This document shows, piece by piece, positions 62,121 through 64,000 of a stretch of DNA of 64,000 bases. The position numbers and the translations under genes were made by a program. Below the pieces are notes generated by a model, which was given only the letters and a program-made list of their open reading frames with translations, was not told the origin of the DNA and ran no database searches. Positions within the stretch are counted from its first letter, which is position 1. The number at the start of each line of letters is the position of its first letter. Origin of the DNA: DASWJZ01 sp963739005 (GTDB lineage: Bacteria > Pseudomonadota > Alphaproteobacteria > Rhizobiales > Afifellaceae); assembly GCA_963739005.1 (NCBI GenBank), contig CAVTYQ010000009.1:62001-126000 (forward strand), in the 5' to 3' direction.

Positions 62121-63377
62121 TCAGTTGGGTCGAAAACCGTCCGTCAGCGTCTGAAGGAAGGCGACGATGTCGTCGATTTCCTGGTCGGTGAGGGCGGGCT
62201 TGTCCCCGGGTTTGCCGCCGAACGGCGGATCGGTGTTGAGATTTGCCCAATATTGCTTCGGCAGGTCGTCGTAGATGCGGACGCGCCCGTCGGCGGCGCG
62301 TGGGTACCACTTCCCCGGATCGGTGTCGCGCGTCGCGTAGAACGCAACGGCCTGACGAAGCGAGTGGAACATGCCGTTGTGGAAGAAGCTCTGCCTGAGC
62401 GCGACGTTGCGGAGCGTCGGCGTGCGGAAGAGCCCGCAATATTCGGGCCGAGCGGCCATGTCGGTGCGGAACGGGCCGCACACGCCGAGATCGAAATAGC
62501 CTGGATCGGCATTGGCGGGGATCGCCGGATTGCGCGGAACGGCGATCGCGAGCAGACCGAAATCGCTGAACTGCGGCGGCTCGCCGTCATTCGCGACCTG
62601 GCTGATGTGGCAGCTCGCGCAGTTTCCTCTGGCGGGAGCCTCGAAGGCGGCAAGGCCGCGCATCTCCTCAGGCGACAGTGTCGTCTTCCCCGCGAGATAG
62701 GCGTCGTATTTGCTCGAGTAGGGGTAGAAGTCCGCCGCGCTTTGTTCAAACGCGCCGAGCGACTGCAGCGCCGCGCCGAAAGCCGCGTCGGTATCCTCGA
62801 ACACCGCGTCGCCGAAGACGCGGTTGAAGTCGCCGGCGTAGGGCGCCTTTTCGAGTGCGGCGACAACCGCCGCCGCGTCGGCGTTGGCCATCTCGTAAGG
62901 CGAGAGTAGCGGTATTCTTGCCTGATCGCGGCCGCGATCGACGCGCCCGTCCCAGGTCAGGCCCCCGGTCGGACCGTTGTCGACGCTCTCATCCGCTTCG
63001 TCTTCCGAATCGAAGAAGTGCTCGCTGAATTGCGGCGCCGCCTGGAGGTAGCCGAGCGAGGGCACGGCGCGGAACCCGGGCTGATTGAGGTTCGGCCCGC
63101 CAAGCTGGACGGGAAGCGCGTTGGGCGGCCCGAAGCCTAGTGCGGGATCGTGACAGGACGCGCAGGACTGCCTTCCTGAGGCGGAGAGGCTCGTGTCGAA
63201 GAACATCTTGCGGCCGAGCTCGGTCATTGCCGCAGCCCGCGCAAACGCTTCGGCGCGGCTGAGCGGGCCGGGATCGACGCTCGTCGATGCGGCCTGCGAC
63301 AAATGCGCCGTCGCGGCGGCGAATAAAACGACTGCCGCCGCGCCTAAGCTGACAGCCAACATCGCGCGCAAGCGCAT
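62121..63377 (-). CDS. Di-haem cytochrome c peroxidase (CcpA/MauG family)
   Basis: This 418-residue exported protein has a signal peptide (about 1-30) and two haem-binding CASCH motifs, at residues 72-76 and 253-257. The order of domains fits the di-haem peroxidase family, which reduces hydrogen peroxide or modifies protein substrates. I place the start at ATG 63377 because GAGGAG precedes it; an ATG at 63398 would add seven residues. It diverges from the phosphatase gene, with 155 bases between. Confidence 0.9.
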   Translation of the reverse strand: MRLRAMLAVSLGAAAVVLFAAATAHLSQAASTSVDPGPLSRAEAFARAAAMTELGRKMFFDTSLSASGRQSCASCHDPALGFGPPNALPVQLGGPNLNQPGFRAVPSLGYLQAAPQFSEHFFDSEDEADESVDNGPTGGLTWDGRVDRGRDQARIPLLSPYEMANADAAAVVAALEKAPYAGDFNRVFGDAVFEDTDAAFGAALQSLGAFEQSAADFYPYSSKYDAYLAGKTTLSPEEMRGLAAFEAPARGNCASCHISQVANDGEPPQFSDFGLLAIAVPRNPAIPANADPGYFDLGVCGPFRTDMAARPEYCGLFRTPTLRNVALRQSFFHNGMFHSLRQAVAFYATRDTDPGKWYPRAADGRVRIYDDLPKQYWANLNTDPPFGGKPGDKPALTDQEIDDIVAFLQTLTDGFRPN

Positions 63378-63532
63378 GGCTCTCCTCGGGATTTTCATTC
63401 CGGCAGACCGCTTTCTGAACCTCCGGGGCGACACGGCGATGATGCCCCGGTCGTCATGCGCGCGATATAAACCCGGCGCTAGGCTACTCTTCGCTCGCTG
63501 CCACTTGCGGTCAGCCACCAGGATCAACCCCC

Positions 63533-64000
63533 ATGACGAAACGCGCTTTGCTTCTCACCGTCTCCACGTCCGCTCTCGTCGTCAGCCTGCATGGCGGGCC
63601 GGCCATGGCTGCGCCGGCCGGCATCGACAAGATCAAGACCATCGTCGTGATCTACGCCGAGAATCGGAGCTTCGATAACCTCTACGGCGCCTTCCCCGGT
63701 GCGAACGGCCTGCAGAGTGTCAACGCCGATCAGGCGCGCCAGCTCGACCGCGACGGGATGCCGTTGTCGGAGCTGCCGCCCGCCTGGGGCGGCCTCACCG
63801 CAAAGGGCGTCACGCCCCCGGTGACCGAAGAACAGTCGGCGCACCTCGCCAACGGGCCCTTTGCGATCGACGACGCGGGCGGCTTCAACCAGCCGATCAG
63901 CGTCACCACGCGCGACCTCTGGCACCGCTTCTATCAGGAGCAGATGCAGATCGACGGCGGCAAGAACGACAAGTTTGCCGCCTGGGCCGATTCCGGCGGA
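63533..64000 (+). CDS. AcpA-type acid phosphatase / phospholipase C family protein, 5' part
   Basis: The gene runs off the window end; 156 residues are visible. A signal peptide (1 to about 26, GPAMA) is followed by IKTIVVIYAENRSFDNLYGA, the N-terminal metal-site motif of the phosphoesterase family PF04185, which includes AcpA acid phosphatases and non-specific phospholipase C. The Asn-Arg-Ser-Phe-Asp pattern carries the metal-binding Asn of the active site. The rest of the active site lies beyond the window, so phosphatase and lipase cannot be told apart. Confidence 0.85.
   Translation, partial: MTKRALLLTVSTSALVVSLHGGPAMAAPAGIDKIKTIVVIYAENRSFDNLYGAFPGANGLQSVNADQARQLDRDGMPLSELPPAWGGLTAKGVTPPVTEEQSAHLANGPFAIDDAGGFNQPISVTTRDLWHRFYQEQMQIDGGKNDKFAAWADSGG

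Overview
The window reads as a chromosomal segment of a high-GC alphaproteobacterium, most likely a member of the Hyphomicrobiales (Rhizobiales). The gene order supports this: lolD next to dnaE, then rpsB-tsf-pyrH-frr-uppS-cdsA-dxr-rseP-bamA-lpxD-fabZ-lpxA-lpxI-lpxB, then gltX, comEC/lexA, moeA-moaC-trpC-trpD-trpG, trpE, a SurA/PpiD-like foldase, tpiA-secG, pyrG, kdsA and eno. LpxI in place of LpxH, a GTTC-N7-GTTC SOS box in front of lexA, an EcfG-type stress promoter, DUF1344 and DUF930 proteins and a palindromic intergenic repeat point the same way. I see no rRNA, tRNA, CRISPR array, transposase or integrase.

Layout. 1-1125: end of a Lol permease and lolD. 1139-3279: an ACT-domain protein and a less GC-biased pair of secreted proteins (beta-propeller, small OB-like). 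3351-7621: an unusual SDR and dnaE. 8011-10986: a three-gene TRAP transporter. 11001-12290: an unrecognised two-gene unit with a probable frameshift. 12365-13006: DUF930 protein. 13179-27162: the translation, isoprenoid, outer-membrane and lipid A supercluster. 27169-34194: gltX, DUF1761 protein, GAF-GGDEF-EAL protein, secreted protein, GNAT and glnS. 34220-46232: comEC, lexA, molybdopterin and tryptophan genes, a membrane adenylate cyclase and a foldase. 46370-53937: tpiA, secG, an RND pump, pyrG. 53979-57245: carbonic anhydrase, two tandem secreted phytochelatin-synthase-like cysteine peptidases and a glyoxalase-fold protein. 57238-61268: kdsA, DUF892 stress protein, two DUF1344 proteins, eno. 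61297-64000: palindromic repeat, O-methyltransferase, di-haem peroxidase, and the start of an AcpA/phospholipase C-type phosphatase cut by the window end.

How it fits together. The 13-27 kb block couples translation genes to undecaprenyl phosphate, CDP-diacylglycerol and MEP-pathway synthesis, outer-membrane protein assembly and the first lipid A steps. kdsA supplies Kdo for the same envelope. The trpGDC-moaC-moeA genes form one overlapping operon, with lexA directly downstream under its own SOS operator.

The least expected feature is a set of gene relics. A decayed SDR 3' end (1555-1601) and an 81-bp diverged dnaE 3' end (7825-7905) flank the intact SDR and dnaE genes in collinear order. 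A glnS fragment with an inverted end (31731-31970) lies before intact glnS. These look like scars of allele replacement or duplication and loss. I found no complete new defence or biosynthetic system. Two single-base frame breaks, in bamA and in the unknown gene near 11.4 kb, may be sequence errors.
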